A DNA stretch of 64,000 bases, from the NCBI GenBank assembly GCA_019638495.1, contig JAHBTQ010000002.1, positions 744,001 to 808,000 on the forward strand, in the 5' to 3' direction. This stretch comes from Taibaiella sp. GTDB taxonomy: Bacteria > Bacteroidota > Bacteroidia > Chitinophagales > Chitinophagaceae. This document shows positions 9,156-18,570 of the stretch, piece by piece (the stretch's first letter is position 1; each line of letters opens with the position of its first letter). The position numbers were made by a program, and so were the translations under genes. The notes under the pieces were generated by a model. It ran no database searches and was not told the origin of the DNA. It saw only the letters and a program-made list of their open reading frames with translations.

Positions 9156-11285
9156 ATGAAACATATATTGAAACAGGCACTGCCTGTAATATTTTTTTTA
9201 TTGGCGGCAAATCAAGCGACGGGCAAGAAGATTGATAGTTTACATCACCTCCTCCACTCTACTGCCCTTGCAGATAGCACACGAATAAATTTGCTTGCAG
9301 AGGTCGCAAATGAATACCGAGCCATTTCCCCTGACTCAATATTTCACTTCGCACAACTGGGCATTGATCTTGCAAATAAGACAGGGTATGACCATGGAAA
9401 AGCCCGATGCCTGGTCGCAAAAACACTGGCAAATCTGATACTGGGGCAATACGATAGCGCGATGGTCGATGCCCGAAATGCAATCTCGATTTTTGAAAGC
9501 ACGAAAGATACGATAGGACTTAGTGATAGCTATTATTACCTGGCAGCAGCTACCTATAGCCTGTCAAAGTACCATGAGGCTATAGAATACTACAAGAAAA
9601 CGGTGGCTATTAGTGACAAGCCCGGAAACGAAGACCGTGTGGGAGACGCTTTAGACAACATAGGTATATCCTACAGTACGGTCGGGAATTTCTCCGAATC
9701 GTTGAAATACTATCTTGAAGGATTAAAAGTAAGAGAGCGCACTGGCGATGCAGCCGCTATCGCCACAAGCCTGGGTAATATAGGCAGGGTTTATGCAAGC
9801 CTCGGCGACAAAAAGAAAGCATTCGAATTCATTAACCGCAGTCTCGAAAAGCAGCGTGGATCCCCTCCACAGGTACTGATGCTGAACTATGAAAACGCCG
9901 GCAACGTATACCTTACGGCCAAGGACACCGTAGCCGCGCTGAATGTGTTTAAAGAAGCGCTGAGTTGCGCCCGCGCCGCAAACATGTCCGCCGAGTATAG
10001 CAGGATAATGGTAAACACCGCGGAAGTGTTACTAGACATGAGCCGCGTTAACGAAGCTGAGAATTACTACAACGAGGCTGTGGAACTCGGTAGGCAGGTT
10101 CCGAATATGCCAGCAGTAGATGCTATGATCCATCGTGGACTGGGACGTATCTACAGTATTAAGGGCCGACATAAAGAAGCTATAACTGAGCTAAAAAAGG
10201 CGTTTACCATGCTAAGCGCCGACGGCATGACAGACCATGCCAACGAAACCACGCGCAATCTCGCAACTGCATATGGCCGGGCCGGCGATTATGAAAACGC
10301 TTACAGAACTCTGATGGAGTACTATACTGGTCGCGACAGTATAATGAACGAAGAAACACAGGAACAGGGTCAGCAACTCCAATATGAATATGACCTCTGG
10401 AAGAAAGAGGCGGAAATAAAACTCCTGGAAAAAGACAAAGCAATAGCCCAAAGCAGAGCTGAAAAGCAAAATGCCGTATCGCTGGGCCTTGGAGCAGTAT
10501 TGCTGCTTTCAATAATTCTCATCATAATGATGTACGGCAGCCGGCAGCGCGCAAAGAGAGCACAAAGAAAAATTACAGAACAGGCGGCAACTCTCTCGGT
10601 ACTCAACAACTATAAGGACAAAATATTCTCGGTTATTTCTCACGATATGCGCAGCCCTATTACGGCACTTGACACTTCGCTGGCCATGCTAGATGAGAAT
10701 GTGATAAGCCCGGGAGAGTTTGCAGAGCTTAAGGCAATGCTACATCGGCAATTGGCCTCGGTAAGTGTGTCATTAGACAACTTGCTGAAGTGGGCTGCAA
10801 GCAACATTAAAGGCAAAAGAACCCTAAAAAAGGAACGGGTAGAGATTGCACCACTGGTGTTGCGAAACCTTGCCCTCATGCAGTACATAGCTGATGAGAA
10901 GCGTATTAAGATTGAAAACGAAGTGAGCCCGTCAGCTGCAGCAATGGCTGACGCCGGTGACATCGATGTTATTGCGCGCAACCTTTTGTCAAATGCATTA
11001 AAGTTCACCCCAAGTGGTGGTGTTGTCCAGATCACCACGACCCGCGCAGACGGAAAATTACTCCTGACGGTTAAAGACACGGGAATAGGCATGGATGCCG
11101 AAAGACTTGGTAAACTCTTCTCGCTTGAACACCAGCTAAGTACCAGCGGAACCGCCGGCGAACAAGGAATGGGGATAGGCCTCCTTATGTCTACAGAGTT
11201 TGCGAAAGCAAACGGTGGAGCAATAACCGCAGAGAGCACACCCGGGGAAGGAAGTGCATTTACGCTGGAACTTCCTGCCGCATAA
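9156..11285 (+). CDS. TPR-repeat sensor histidine kinase
   Basis: The start at 9156 (MKHILKQALPV) gives a clean signal peptide; the ATG at 9126 would add ten unlikely residues. The 709-residue protein has an exported region of about seven tetratricopeptide repeats (residues about 60-390), a coiled coil, one transmembrane helix (AVLLLSIILIIMMYG), a HisKA H-box (ISHDMRSPITALD) and a HATPase_c domain with N box (NLLSNALKF), G1 (DTGIGMD) and G2 (GMGIGL). No receiver or response regulator lies next to it; the divergent LuxR gene is the obvious candidate partner in signalling, but it has no receiver domain. Confidence 0.85.
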   Translation: MKHILKQALPVIFFLLAANQATGKKIDSLHHLLHSTALADSTRINLLAEVANEYRAISPDSIFHFAQLGIDLANKTGYDHGKARCLVAKTLANLILGQYDSAMVDARNAISIFESTKDTIGLSDSYYYLAAATYSLSKYHEAIEYYKKTVAISDKPGNEDRVGDALDNIGISYSTVGNFSESLKYYLEGLKVRERTGDAAAIATSLGNIGRVYASLGDKKKAFEFINRSLEKQRGSPPQVLMLNYENAGNVYLTAKDTVAALNVFKEALSCARAANMSAEYSRIMVNTAEVLLDMSRVNEAENYYNEAVELGRQVPNMPAVDAMIHRGLGRIYSIKGRHKEAITELKKAFTMLSADGMTDHANETTRNLATAYGRAGDYENAYRTLMEYYTGRDSIMNEETQEQGQQLQYEYDLWKKEAEIKLLEKDKAIAQSRAEKQNAVSLGLGAVLLLSIILIIMMYGSRQRAKRAQRKITEQAATLSVLNNYKDKIFSVISHDMRSPITALDTSLAMLDENVISPGEFAELKAMLHRQLASVSVSLDNLLKWAASNIKGKRTLKKERVEIAPLVLRNLALMQYIADEKRIKIENEVSPSAAAMADAGDIDVIARNLLSNALKFTPSGGVVQITTTRADGKLLLTVKDTGIGMDAERLGKLFSLEHQLSTSGTAGEQGMGIGLLMSTEFAKANGGAITAESTPGEGSAFTLELPAA

Positions 11286-11420
11286 CTGCTTATAAATTAG
11301 GTTTTCGAGAGCGCTGATTTTAGCTTTTTCTCTTACAGTTATACTGTTATCTTTAAGGGAACAGCACTACAAACGTGCACTATCGCCAGGTGCAAACACG
11401 CATTAAAGATCACACTCCCA

Positions 11421-13196
11421 ATGAAACACACCTACAGCTCGGGCATAATAGGAAATTGCGCATATATAGCCCATGTAAACAATGATACAAATATCTCATG
11501 GCTCTGTTGGCCACGATTTGATAGCGATTTCGTTTTCGGGGGTCTGCTGGACAAAGAAAAGGGAGGCACTTTCTCTGTATTGCCCGACGGAGAATATAAG
11601 ACCAATCATCAATACCTCGAAAACACCAACGTGATCGTGACGGAAGTCACAAACGCTGACGGTACCTACCGGGTAACTGACTTTGCCCCGAGGTTCAGGC
11701 TTTACGAGCGACATTACCGTCCGTTGATGTTAATTCGGAAAATTGAACCTATTTCCGGCAATCCGCGAGTATGTGTGAGATGTGAACCGGTAGCTGAATA
11801 CGGATCCAGGAAACTGCAGCCGCTGCTGGGCAGCAACCACCTGGAATTCGAAGGACTCGGGATGCCGCTGCGCCTCACAACCAACTTCTCACTCAACTTC
11901 ATAATATCGGGTCAGAGCCAGGTGCTGAGCGAAACAAAATACCTGGTGCTGACCTATGGGTTACCGCTGGAAGCTCCGCTTGAAATAACAGTTGAAGACT
12001 TCCTGAAACGCACCATTACTTACTGGCGCGACTGGATAAAAACGACCGGCATCAGCAATATGTACCAGCAACAGGTGATACGCTCCTCGCTGGCGTTGAA
12101 GTTGCACCAATATGAGGACACTGGCGCCCTGATAGCGGCCAGCACCACCAGCTTGCCGGAAACGCATATGGAGGGACGAAACTGGGACTATCGCTACTGC
12201 TGGCTGCGGGACACATACTACATTCTTAACGCGTTCAACAACATTGGCCACTTTGAAGAGGCAGAGCGCTATGCCCACTTCATTGCTAATCTTGTAGTAC
12301 GAGACAAGAACCGCTATGACCCGCTATACACTATAACAGGCTCATCAGAAATAAAAGAATTTAAGATACCCTTGGAAGGCTACCTTGGCAACCAGCCGGT
12401 GCATATAGGCAACAAGGCCTCAGAGCAGGTGCAGAATGACAGCTATGGGCAGGTGCTGCTTTCCCTGCTACCTCTTTATACAGACCGCAGGTTTACGTTT
12501 GCTGAGCGGCATGACTCTGAGTGGTGGCTCGCCGCGATACTTGATAAAATTGAAAGGACTATTGACGAGGCCGATGCCGGTATATGGGAATTCAGGAACA
12601 CCACCCAACACCACTGCTACACAAACCTGTTTCAGTGGGCGGGATGCAAGGCAGCGATAAAGATGGCCACCAACATAGCGAACAAAAAGCTGGAGGAAAG
12701 GGCCACCCGTCTGCTGGAGAAGGCAGCCGAAAAAATTGAAGCCTGTTATGATCCGGTACGAAAGGTTTATACCCAGGCAATAGGTTCCAAAAACCTGGAT
12801 GCCAGCACCCTGCAACTGATCATGATGAACTACCTGGACCACAACTCTGAGCGAGCAAAGGACCACCTTGCAGCGGTGGAAGCAGAACTAAAAACGGACC
12901 ATGGTTTATTTTACCGCTATCTACATGAAGACGACTTTGGCAAACCGAAGAATACATTTCTATTCACCGCCTTCTGGTATGTAGAGGCGCTGGCCTGCGT
13001 GGGCCGAACAGAGGAAGCAATTGCAAGCTTTGAAAACCTGATGCAATATGCCAACCATATGGGACTGATGAGCGAAGACGTATGTGCCGAGGACGGCAGC
13101 CAATGGGGTAACTTCCCACAGGCATACAGCCATGTGGGGCTTATGAACGCTGCACACCGGATAGCCAAGAAGCTGGATAGACCCGCGTTTTTTTAA
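11421..13196 (+). CDS. Glycoside hydrolase family 15 protein (glucoamylase/trehalase type)
   Basis: 591 residues without a signal peptide. The N-terminal beta-sandwich begins with SGIIGNCAYIAHV and SWLCWPRFDSD, typical of bacterial GH15. The (alpha/alpha)6 catalytic barrel shows the GRNWDYRYCWLRD motif, where a barrel acid is expected, and the late EDGSQWGNFPQAYSHVGL segment. Members hydrolyse alpha-glucosidic bonds in intracellular oligosaccharides or trehalose. The substrate cannot be assigned from sequence reading. The gene is monocistronic. Confidence 0.85.
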   Translation: MKHTYSSGIIGNCAYIAHVNNDTNISWLCWPRFDSDFVFGGLLDKEKGGTFSVLPDGEYKTNHQYLENTNVIVTEVTNADGTYRVTDFAPRFRLYERHYRPLMLIRKIEPISGNPRVCVRCEPVAEYGSRKLQPLLGSNHLEFEGLGMPLRLTTNFSLNFIISGQSQVLSETKYLVLTYGLPLEAPLEITVEDFLKRTITYWRDWIKTTGISNMYQQQVIRSSLALKLHQYEDTGALIAASTTSLPETHMEGRNWDYRYCWLRDTYYILNAFNNIGHFEEAERYAHFIANLVVRDKNRYDPLYTITGSSEIKEFKIPLEGYLGNQPVHIGNKASEQVQNDSYGQVLLSLLPLYTDRRFTFAERHDSEWWLAAILDKIERTIDEADAGIWEFRNTTQHHCYTNLFQWAGCKAAIKMATNIANKKLEERATRLLEKAAEKIEACYDPVRKVYTQAIGSKNLDASTLQLIMMNYLDHNSERAKDHLAAVEAELKTDHGLFYRYLHEDDFGKPKNTFLFTAFWYVEALACVGRTEEAIASFENLMQYANHMGLMSEDVCAEDGSQWGNFPQAYSHVGLMNAAHRIAKKLDRPAFF

Positions 13197-13213
13197 CAAT
13201 GACCACCACGTAT

Positions 13214-13702
13214 TTACTTTTCGATCCTGATGTCAATGGCATTGGTAGAAACGCCGTTTACTGCACAGGTACTTAGTGAGTGCTTCTTGTTTTCAGAAGG
13301 GCTTGCCGGAAAACACCAGTTGCACTTAAAGTCGGTGTATCCATATTTATTGATAAGGAAGGTGCGGCTTATAGATGGAATGTAAATCTGCCATTCATAT
13401 CGATCAGGCAAACCGAAACTATAATTGGTTGATTCGCCTGTTGTACTGACGCTACCCGATTGAAACCTTACCAATGTATACTTACCTCCCTCAAACCTTG
13501 TGGAATCAATTTGTACTGCAGCCGCGACTTTAGTAAATGACGAGCCAATCTCATATCCCGTTGTATAAATCGTATCGATTTCCGACGGTTCGAAGCCATA
13601 AAAGTAAATCTGCAGGTCACTGTATTCGTAGCAATATTTCTGTGTGCAGCATCCGGAGAGGAAAATTGCCAAAAGGCATATAGAAACCAATTTGAGAAAC
13701 AT
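13214..13702 (-). CDS. Small lipoprotein, function unknown
   Basis: The start at 13702 (MFLKLVSICLL) places a signal peptide directly before the lipobox FLSGC; the longer frame to 13735 would add a non-signal-like stretch. The protein is about 162 residues. The mature region is Cys- and Tyr-rich near the N-terminus (CCTQKYCYEYSD), which suggests disulfides. It has no recognisable domain. It faces the GH15 gene tail to tail with only 17 bp between stops. Confidence 0.6.
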   Translation of the reverse strand: MFLKLVSICLLAIFLSGCCTQKYCYEYSDLQIYFYGFEPSEIDTIYTTGYEIGSSFTKVAAAVQIDSTRFEGGKYTLVRFQSGSVSTTGESTNYSFGLPDRYEWQIYIPSISRTFLINKYGYTDFKCNWCFPASPSENKKHSLSTCAVNGVSTNAIDIRIEK

Positions 13703-13943
13703 AGGGTAATTTTTGTAATCAACGCAATTTAGCAAACTGAATTAATGATTTAGACACTACAGCTACAATGATAATAATTTAATTAAAGAGAAATCAAACA
13801 TAATGTGTAAATGATCGTCGTAAACCGCAAAAGAAGTCTAAAAAGGACGCAGCACATTTGCAAAATGAATATTATGTGCCCCGATAACGGGCATGAGCAC
13901 TAACGACACATTAGCTCAAAAAACGCAAATCAACTGCCTCCAA

Positions 13944-14156
13944 TCAAAGCAGCCTGCAGTTGGTAAAACCATCTACTGACGGATCTCCCTCGTACCCTTT
14001 GCAGGCTTTATTTGCGGAGCTCTTCTTGGTTTGTTTGATTTCGGTTTGCATACCGTTACCAGTCAAGCCACCATCGCACTTACACGTATAATCTTTTTTG
14101 CTACAGCCCGAAACTGTAATACTAGAAACTACTAAAAATAGATAGGCAAACTTCAT
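13944..14156 (-). CDS. Very small cysteine-containing lipoprotein
   Basis: 70 residues. A signal peptide (MKFAYLFLVVSSI) ends in the lipobox TVSGC. The mature part has five more Cys/Asp-rich positions (DYTCKCDGG, KACKGYEGD, FTNCRLL), similar in layout to other tiny Bacteroidota lipoproteins. No function can be assigned. Confidence 0.6.
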   Translation of the reverse strand: MKFAYLFLVVSSITVSGCSKKDYTCKCDGGLTGNGMQTEIKQTKKSSANKACKGYEGDPSVDGFTNCRLL

Positions 14157-14228
14157 ATTGCTAGGTTATTGTTTGCAAATAAAACGCCAGCAATGCGAAA
14201 GAAGTATAAATATTTTCAAAAAAATAAA

Positions 14229-14250
14229 AAGCTGCCCACAGGAGCAGCTT
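14229..14250 (-). terminator. Rho-independent terminator after tRNA-Gln
   Basis: Stem AAGCTGC/GCAGCTT. On the minus strand it is followed by TTTTATTTTTTT, directly downstream of the tRNA gene. Confidence 0.75.
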
Positions 14251-14262
14251 GTACGTATTAAG

Positions 14263-14333
14263 TAGTTCCATCTGGATTCGAACCAGAACAAACAGAACCA
14301 AAATCTGTTGTGCTACCGTTACACCATGGAACT
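14263..14333 (-). tRNA. tRNA-Gln (anticodon UUG)
   Basis: Read on the minus strand, a 7-bp acceptor stem AGTTCCA/TGGAACT, a D arm with the GGTGTAACGGTAGC pattern, an anticodon stem ACAGA/TCTGT around the loop TTTTGGT (anticodon TTG), and a T arm with GGTTCGAATCC form a complete cloverleaf with discriminator A. CCA is not encoded. Confidence 0.93.
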
Positions 14334-14399
14334 GAATGGCATCCGGTTGTGGGCGGCAAAGGTAATGACCCTTTGCTGAAAAAACAAGAAAAAATGCGG

Positions 14400-16058
14400 C
14401 TACGCTTCTACCAGTTCGCGGGCGCTGCTTATGGCAGCATCTGAGGGAACTTCACCACCTATCATACGTGCGATAGCGAGAACGCGCTCGTCGCTATCCA
14501 ATACACGCACACGGGTTGAAAGGCGACCACCGGTTTCTGCTTCCTTGTAGACATAAAAGTGTCGGGAACCGCGTGCTGCTACCTGGGGTTGATGCGTGAT
14601 CACTATTACCTGGCGGTGCTTTGCGAGCTCTCGCAGCAATAGACCCACCTGGCGGGCTGCTTCACCGGATATACCGGTATCCACCTCGTCAAAGATAAGT
14701 GTCGGCAGCTCCAGGGCATCGGCCACAAGCGACTTGATACATAACATTATCCGGCTCATTTCACCGCCTGACGCAGCCTTGTGCAGCAGCTGAAATTTAC
14801 CGCTTTTGTTGGCGTCCAACAGGAAACTGATGTTATCTATGCCATGCGGCCCAACCTCTACCCTCCCCATCGACACATCAAAAAGCGCATTGGGCATTCC
14901 CACCAATGTCAATCGCTCATTCACCCGTTTTATGAATCCTGAGGTGGCTTTTTTGCGGGCCGCAGATAGCTTTTCAGCGTCTGTCAAAACCGCGCTATAT
15001 AGAGCCGCCAACTCTTTAGCCAAATTGTCAATATCGTTGTCCAGGCCCGTTGCAGCCTGCAACTCACCCTCCAGCTTTTCGCGAATTGCCAGCAAGCCCC
15101 CGGTGTCTGTAACGCCGTGCTTTTTCAGCAGCCGGTTGCCAAGGTCTACCCTTTGCTGCAGTTCATCCATGCGCGCCGGATCCAGATTCACCTTATCGCT
15201 GAGCGATTCCAGTTCATCGGCAATATCCTTTAGTTCGGCATGCACTGAAGATAAGCGGGACTGGAGGTCTGCCACACCGGTCACAAGCTCAGCTATTGAC
15301 CCAAGATGCTGGCTTATGCGCTTCAATTCATTCACCATTGGTTGCTCACCGCCGGCGATTGCCTCCCTTGCACCATTCAGCACGCCCAAAATACGTTCTG
15401 CATGGGCCATCTGTTTCAGGTGCTGCTCAGCATCTTCTATTTCATTTTCTCTGAAGTCTGCCTGTGCTAATTCATCAAAAAGATATTGCTTGTAGTCAGC
15501 CTCCTGCTGAGCCTGTGCCTGTCGCGCCTTCTTTTCGGCCAGTATCCTTTGCGTGGCCTTATATTTTGTATAAGCCTGCCGATAGGCTGACGCTACAGAC
15601 TGCGTTCCTGCGATAGCATCAATAGCGTTTACAACAAAATCATCTTCCTCCAGGGCCAGGTGGCCAAACTGCTGCTGAAGGTCCACTAAAAGTGATGTAA
15701 GCTCATTAAGGACCGGCAACGTCACCGGCGTATCATTTATAAACGCCCGAGACTTGCCTGAAACAGCAATTTCGCGACGGATGATGCAGACCGGTTCAAA
15801 ATCAAGTCCCGCCTCATCAACTGCACGCCTAAATGCATCATTGCCACTCACATCAAAATGCCCCTCAATTACGGATTTCTCTTCTTTATTAATTAGGACC
15901 GAAGTATCGGCACGCTCACCCAGAATAAGTGATAATGCCCCAAGAATAATACTCTTACCGGCACCCGTTTCACCAGTAAGCGTATTAAGCCCCGGATGCG
16001 GTGAAAGGGTAAGACGGTCTATGATTGCATAATTGCTGATAACCAGTTGCTGCAGCAT
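14400..16058 (-). CDS. recN: DNA repair protein RecN
   Basis: The start at 16058 (MLQQLVISNYAIIDRL) is the conserved RecN beginning; the longer frame to 16088 adds ten residues without support. About 552 residues with Walker A GETGAGKSIILGAL near residue 30, long central coiled coils (about 150-370), the ABC signature region AASGGEMSRIMLCIK, Walker B PTLIFDEVDTGISG and the ITHQPQVAARG switch histidine. RecN is an SMC-like ATPase that handles DNA ends in double-strand-break repair. The gene starts 50 bp from the divergent methyltransferase gene. Confidence 0.95.
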   Translation of the reverse strand: MLQQLVISNYAIIDRLTLSPHPGLNTLTGETGAGKSIILGALSLILGERADTSVLINKEEKSVIEGHFDVSGNDAFRRAVDEAGLDFEPVCIIRREIAVSGKSRAFINDTPVTLPVLNELTSLLVDLQQQFGHLALEEDDFVVNAIDAIAGTQSVASAYRQAYTKYKATQRILAEKKARQAQAQQEADYKQYLFDELAQADFRENEIEDAEQHLKQMAHAERILGVLNGAREAIAGGEQPMVNELKRISQHLGSIAELVTGVADLQSRLSSVHAELKDIADELESLSDKVNLDPARMDELQQRVDLGNRLLKKHGVTDTGGLLAIREKLEGELQAATGLDNDIDNLAKELAALYSAVLTDAEKLSAARKKATSGFIKRVNERLTLVGMPNALFDVSMGRVEVGPHGIDNISFLLDANKSGKFQLLHKAASGGEMSRIMLCIKSLVADALELPTLIFDEVDTGISGEAARQVGLLLRELAKHRQVIVITHQPQVAARGSRHFYVYKEAETGGRLSTRVRVLDSDERVLAIARMIGGEVPSDAAISSARELVEA

Positions 16059-16107
16059 GGGCTCAAAATTAGTGAGAACAGTGAACAACGAACACTATTT
16101 TTGCGTC

Positions 16108-17277
16108 ATGAAGTGCTACCTGAGAAAGAAAGCGGGAGACCGCGTGGTGAATGGTCACCCATGGATATTTGGCAACGAGCTTGGTGATTCTGATGGCACC
16201 GCCGAAGCGGGCGATATTGTGGAGGTGTATTCATATAATGGCTCATTTGTAGGCAAGGGATATATTAACCCGGCATCGCAGATCCGCATAAGGCTTCTGA
16301 CACGCGATAAAGACGAGGTGATCGACGACAAGTTCTTTGCACGCCGCATACGCGAGGCATGGGAATACCGCAAGCAAATAGGTTATGTGGAAAATTGCCG
16401 CCTGATTTTTGGCGAGGCAGACCAACTGCCGGCCCTCATCATAGATAAGTTCAATGACTATTTCGTTATTCAGACGCTGGCGCTGGGAATTGACAAGTGG
16501 AAAGACGCAATAGTAAAAGCGTTGAACAAGATATTTGAACCCAAGGGTATTTACGAGCGTAACGATGTGCCGGTACGAACGCTGGAAGGGCTGCCACAAC
16601 AGAAGGGATATCTATCTGAGCCTTTTGACACGAACATTATACTTAATGAAAATGGCCTGAAGTTTCATGTAGATATAGAAAATGGACAGAAAACGGGCTA
16701 TTTCCTGGACCAACAGGACAACCGTCGCGCCATTGAACACATAGTAAAGGGCGGCAATGTGCTGGAGGCATTCTGTTATACCGGCACCTTCTCTATGCAT
16801 GCCGCCCACTATGGAGCAAAGAGCGTATTGGGACTGGACATATCAGAGAATGCGGTAGCGACCGCCCGCAGGAATGCTGAACTGAACGGGTTTACAGACA
16901 TCTGCAAATTCCAGGCAGTCAACGCATTCGACGTGCTGAAAGCATGGGGCAAGGAGGGCAAACGTTTTGATACCGTAATGCTGGATCCCCCAGCCTTTAC
17001 CAAGAGCAGAGAGAACATACAGAAAGCCATTACCGGCTACAAGGAAATAAACCTGCGTGGAATGAAACTGGTAAAACCAGGTGGTTTTCTGGTTACGGCA
17101 TCATGTACAAACCTGGTGCCACCGGAATTGTTCCTGCAAATCATTGGGATGGCGGCAAAAGATGCAAAACGCACGCTGAGGCAGGTATGCTGGCAAACAC
17201 AGGCTGCAGACCACCCTATCATGTGGAACATCCCCACGACGCAATACCTGAAATTCCTGATAGTTCAGGTTCTTTAA
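16108..17277 (+). CDS. rlmI: RlmI/RlmK-type class I rRNA (cytosine-C5) methyltransferase
   Basis: The start at 16108 (MKCYLRKKAGDRVVNGHPW) is the family start. The 389-residue protein has an N-terminal PUA domain (HPWIFGNELG), then a Rossmann methyltransferase domain with SAM-binding motifs VLEAFCYTGTFSMHAA and GLDISENAV, the catalytic-loop motif MLDPPAFTKS, and SCTNLV. Family members make m5C1962 in 23S rRNA. The assignment to RlmI rather than another PUA-containing methyltransferase is by overall motif layout. Confidence 0.85.
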   Translation: MKCYLRKKAGDRVVNGHPWIFGNELGDSDGTAEAGDIVEVYSYNGSFVGKGYINPASQIRIRLLTRDKDEVIDDKFFARRIREAWEYRKQIGYVENCRLIFGEADQLPALIIDKFNDYFVIQTLALGIDKWKDAIVKALNKIFEPKGIYERNDVPVRTLEGLPQQKGYLSEPFDTNIILNENGLKFHVDIENGQKTGYFLDQQDNRRAIEHIVKGGNVLEAFCYTGTFSMHAAHYGAKSVLGLDISENAVATARRNAELNGFTDICKFQAVNAFDVLKAWGKEGKRFDTVMLDPPAFTKSRENIQKAITGYKEINLRGMKLVKPGGFLVTASCTNLVPPELFLQIIGMAAKDAKRTLRQVCWQTQAADHPIMWNIPTTQYLKFLIVQVL

Positions 17278-17283
17278 GCAGGG

Positions 17284-17736
17284 TTATCCGTTATATGCGT
17301 CGTCGAGTGCAACCATGTCCAGCTTCACCATTTTTAGCATGGCCTGCATTACGCGGTTCGCTTTTTCGCGGTCAGGATCAGAAAGGTAGCGGCCCAGGTT
17401 TTCGGGTATAATTTGCCAGGAGAGACCGAAACGGTCTTTTAGCCACCCACATGCCTGCTCCTGGCCACCGTTCTGTAGCAAGCCATTCCAATATGCGTCT
17501 ACCTCTTCCTGCGTTTTACAGTCTACCATCAGGGAGATGGCTTCGGTGAATTTGAAGCGTGGCCCGCCATTCAGAAAGTGAAACTGCTGTCCGAAAAGCT
17601 CGAGCGTACCACTGAATACCTTACCATCCATTCGCTGAATGCTCACGATCCTGCCATCTTTGAATACCGACAGGTATAGATTCATTGCCTCTTCGGCATT
17701 ATTATCAAACCAGAGAAAGGGAGTGATCTTCTGCAT
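17284..17736 (-). CDS. VOC-superfamily PhnB-like protein
   Basis: The start at 17736 (MQKITPFLWFDNNAEEA) is the typical family start. 150 residues of the glyoxalase/PhnB fold (3-demethylubiquinone-9 3-methyltransferase-like): FLWFDNNAEEAMNLYLSVF, the central GQQFHFLNGGP, and the CGWLKDRFGLSWQIIP segment. Metal ligands and substrate cannot be assigned. It is convergent with the methyltransferase gene, with 6 bp between the stops. Confidence 0.85.
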   Translation of the reverse strand: MQKITPFLWFDNNAEEAMNLYLSVFKDGRIVSIQRMDGKVFSGTLELFGQQFHFLNGGPRFKFTEAISLMVDCKTQEEVDAYWNGLLQNGGQEQACGWLKDRFGLSWQIIPENLGRYLSDPDREKANRVMQAMLKMVKLDMVALDDAYNG

Positions 17737-17775
17737 GCTCCTGGAATTTATGAATTCCAAAATTAGCAAGAAAAA

Positions 17776-17792
17776 GCCCGGACAAGCCGGGC
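17776..17792 (-). terminator. Terminator after the response-regulator gene
   Basis: Stem GCCCGG/CCGGGC. On the minus strand it is followed by a run of five T, 47 bp past the receiver gene stop. Confidence 0.7.
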
Positions 17793-17838
17793 CAATTACG
17801 TCGCAAATGCAGCCTGAAGCCGACTTTATCTTGCAGCA

Positions 17839-18270
17839 TTAGTTCGTCGGTGTCCAGCCAAGCTTTTTATTAAGCACATGCACCATAAGTTTTATTGACT
17901 CACGGGTCAGCGGCTTTATGAGATAATACTCCACATATTTGTTTGCTCTCGCCCTGTCCATATCCGACTTGTCCAGCGAGGAGGACAGAATATAAATCCG
18001 AATACGACTTTTGGTCAACTCGTCCAGCTTATCAAACTCTTCGAGGAATGCCCAGGCATTCATCTCAGGCATCATAATATCAAGGAGGAGGATAGCGTGA
18101 TGGTCAACCGAAGATTGAGCAAACGTTGTATTTACATATTCAAAACCCGCTAACGGGTTGTGGAAGGATACAATATTGGCGCTCGGGTAGACTTTGTTCA
18201 GTATCACCGTGCAGAGCTTGTTGTTCAGCTTGTCGTCGTCGATAATGATAAAGTTGTCAAGAAAATTCAT
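17839..18270 (-). CDS. Stand-alone response regulator receiver protein
   Basis: 143 residues comprising only a CheY-like receiver: the acidic pocket IIIDDDK near the N-terminus, phospho-acceptor aspartate in LLLDIMMPEM, a conserved S/T at the end of beta-4 (ILSSSL) and lysine in YLIKPLTRE. There is no output domain, so it probably relays phosphate or acts by protein-protein contact. The kinase partner is not nearby. Confidence 0.85.
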   Translation of the reverse strand: MNFLDNFIIIDDDKLNNKLCTVILNKVYPSANIVSFHNPLAGFEYVNTTFAQSSVDHHAILLLDIMMPEMNAWAFLEEFDKLDELTKSRIRIYILSSSLDKSDMDRARANKYVEYYLIKPLTRESIKLMVHVLNKKLGWTPTN

Positions 18271-18510
18271 AGAAACAGAATTAAGAAAATGATAACCTAC
18301 CAGAGTCTATACAAAGCTACGGACGTTCATATCGCAAAACAGCATAAATCTTACAAAGCCATGGTTAAAATCGCAAATAATCGATTGTTAAAGGTTTTGC
18401 AGGATATAAATTTGAACACTAAATGCAAAAATATACTTCAATAACAAATTGATTATCAATATAAATTGCGTGGACGAGAAAATAATTACTATACCCCCTG
18501 CAGGTAAAAC
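18271..18510. other. Intergenic region without a recognised gene
   Basis: AT-rich gap between the receiver gene and the yebC terminator. No ORF, RNA gene or repeat was recognised. It presumably carries the receiver-gene promoter. Confidence 0.4.
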
Positions 18511-18542
18511 AAAAAGTCCATGTCGCTTTCGCGATATGGACT
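18511..18542 (-). terminator. Rho-independent terminator of yebC
   Basis: Stem AGTCCAT/ATGGACT with the inner TCGC/GCGA pair. On the minus strand it is followed by TTTTTG. Confidence 0.8.
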
Positions 18543-18570
18543 CTTATATTTCTTCAAAAACGACTTTATA

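Noticed and set aside
10640-11239. 199-codon minus-strand frame in the histidine kinase
   Set aside because: Antisense of a well-supported kinase domain; no motif.
14806-15495. 229-codon plus-strand frame within recN
   Set aside because: Low-complexity Ser/Arg-rich antisense shadow of recN with no family features.
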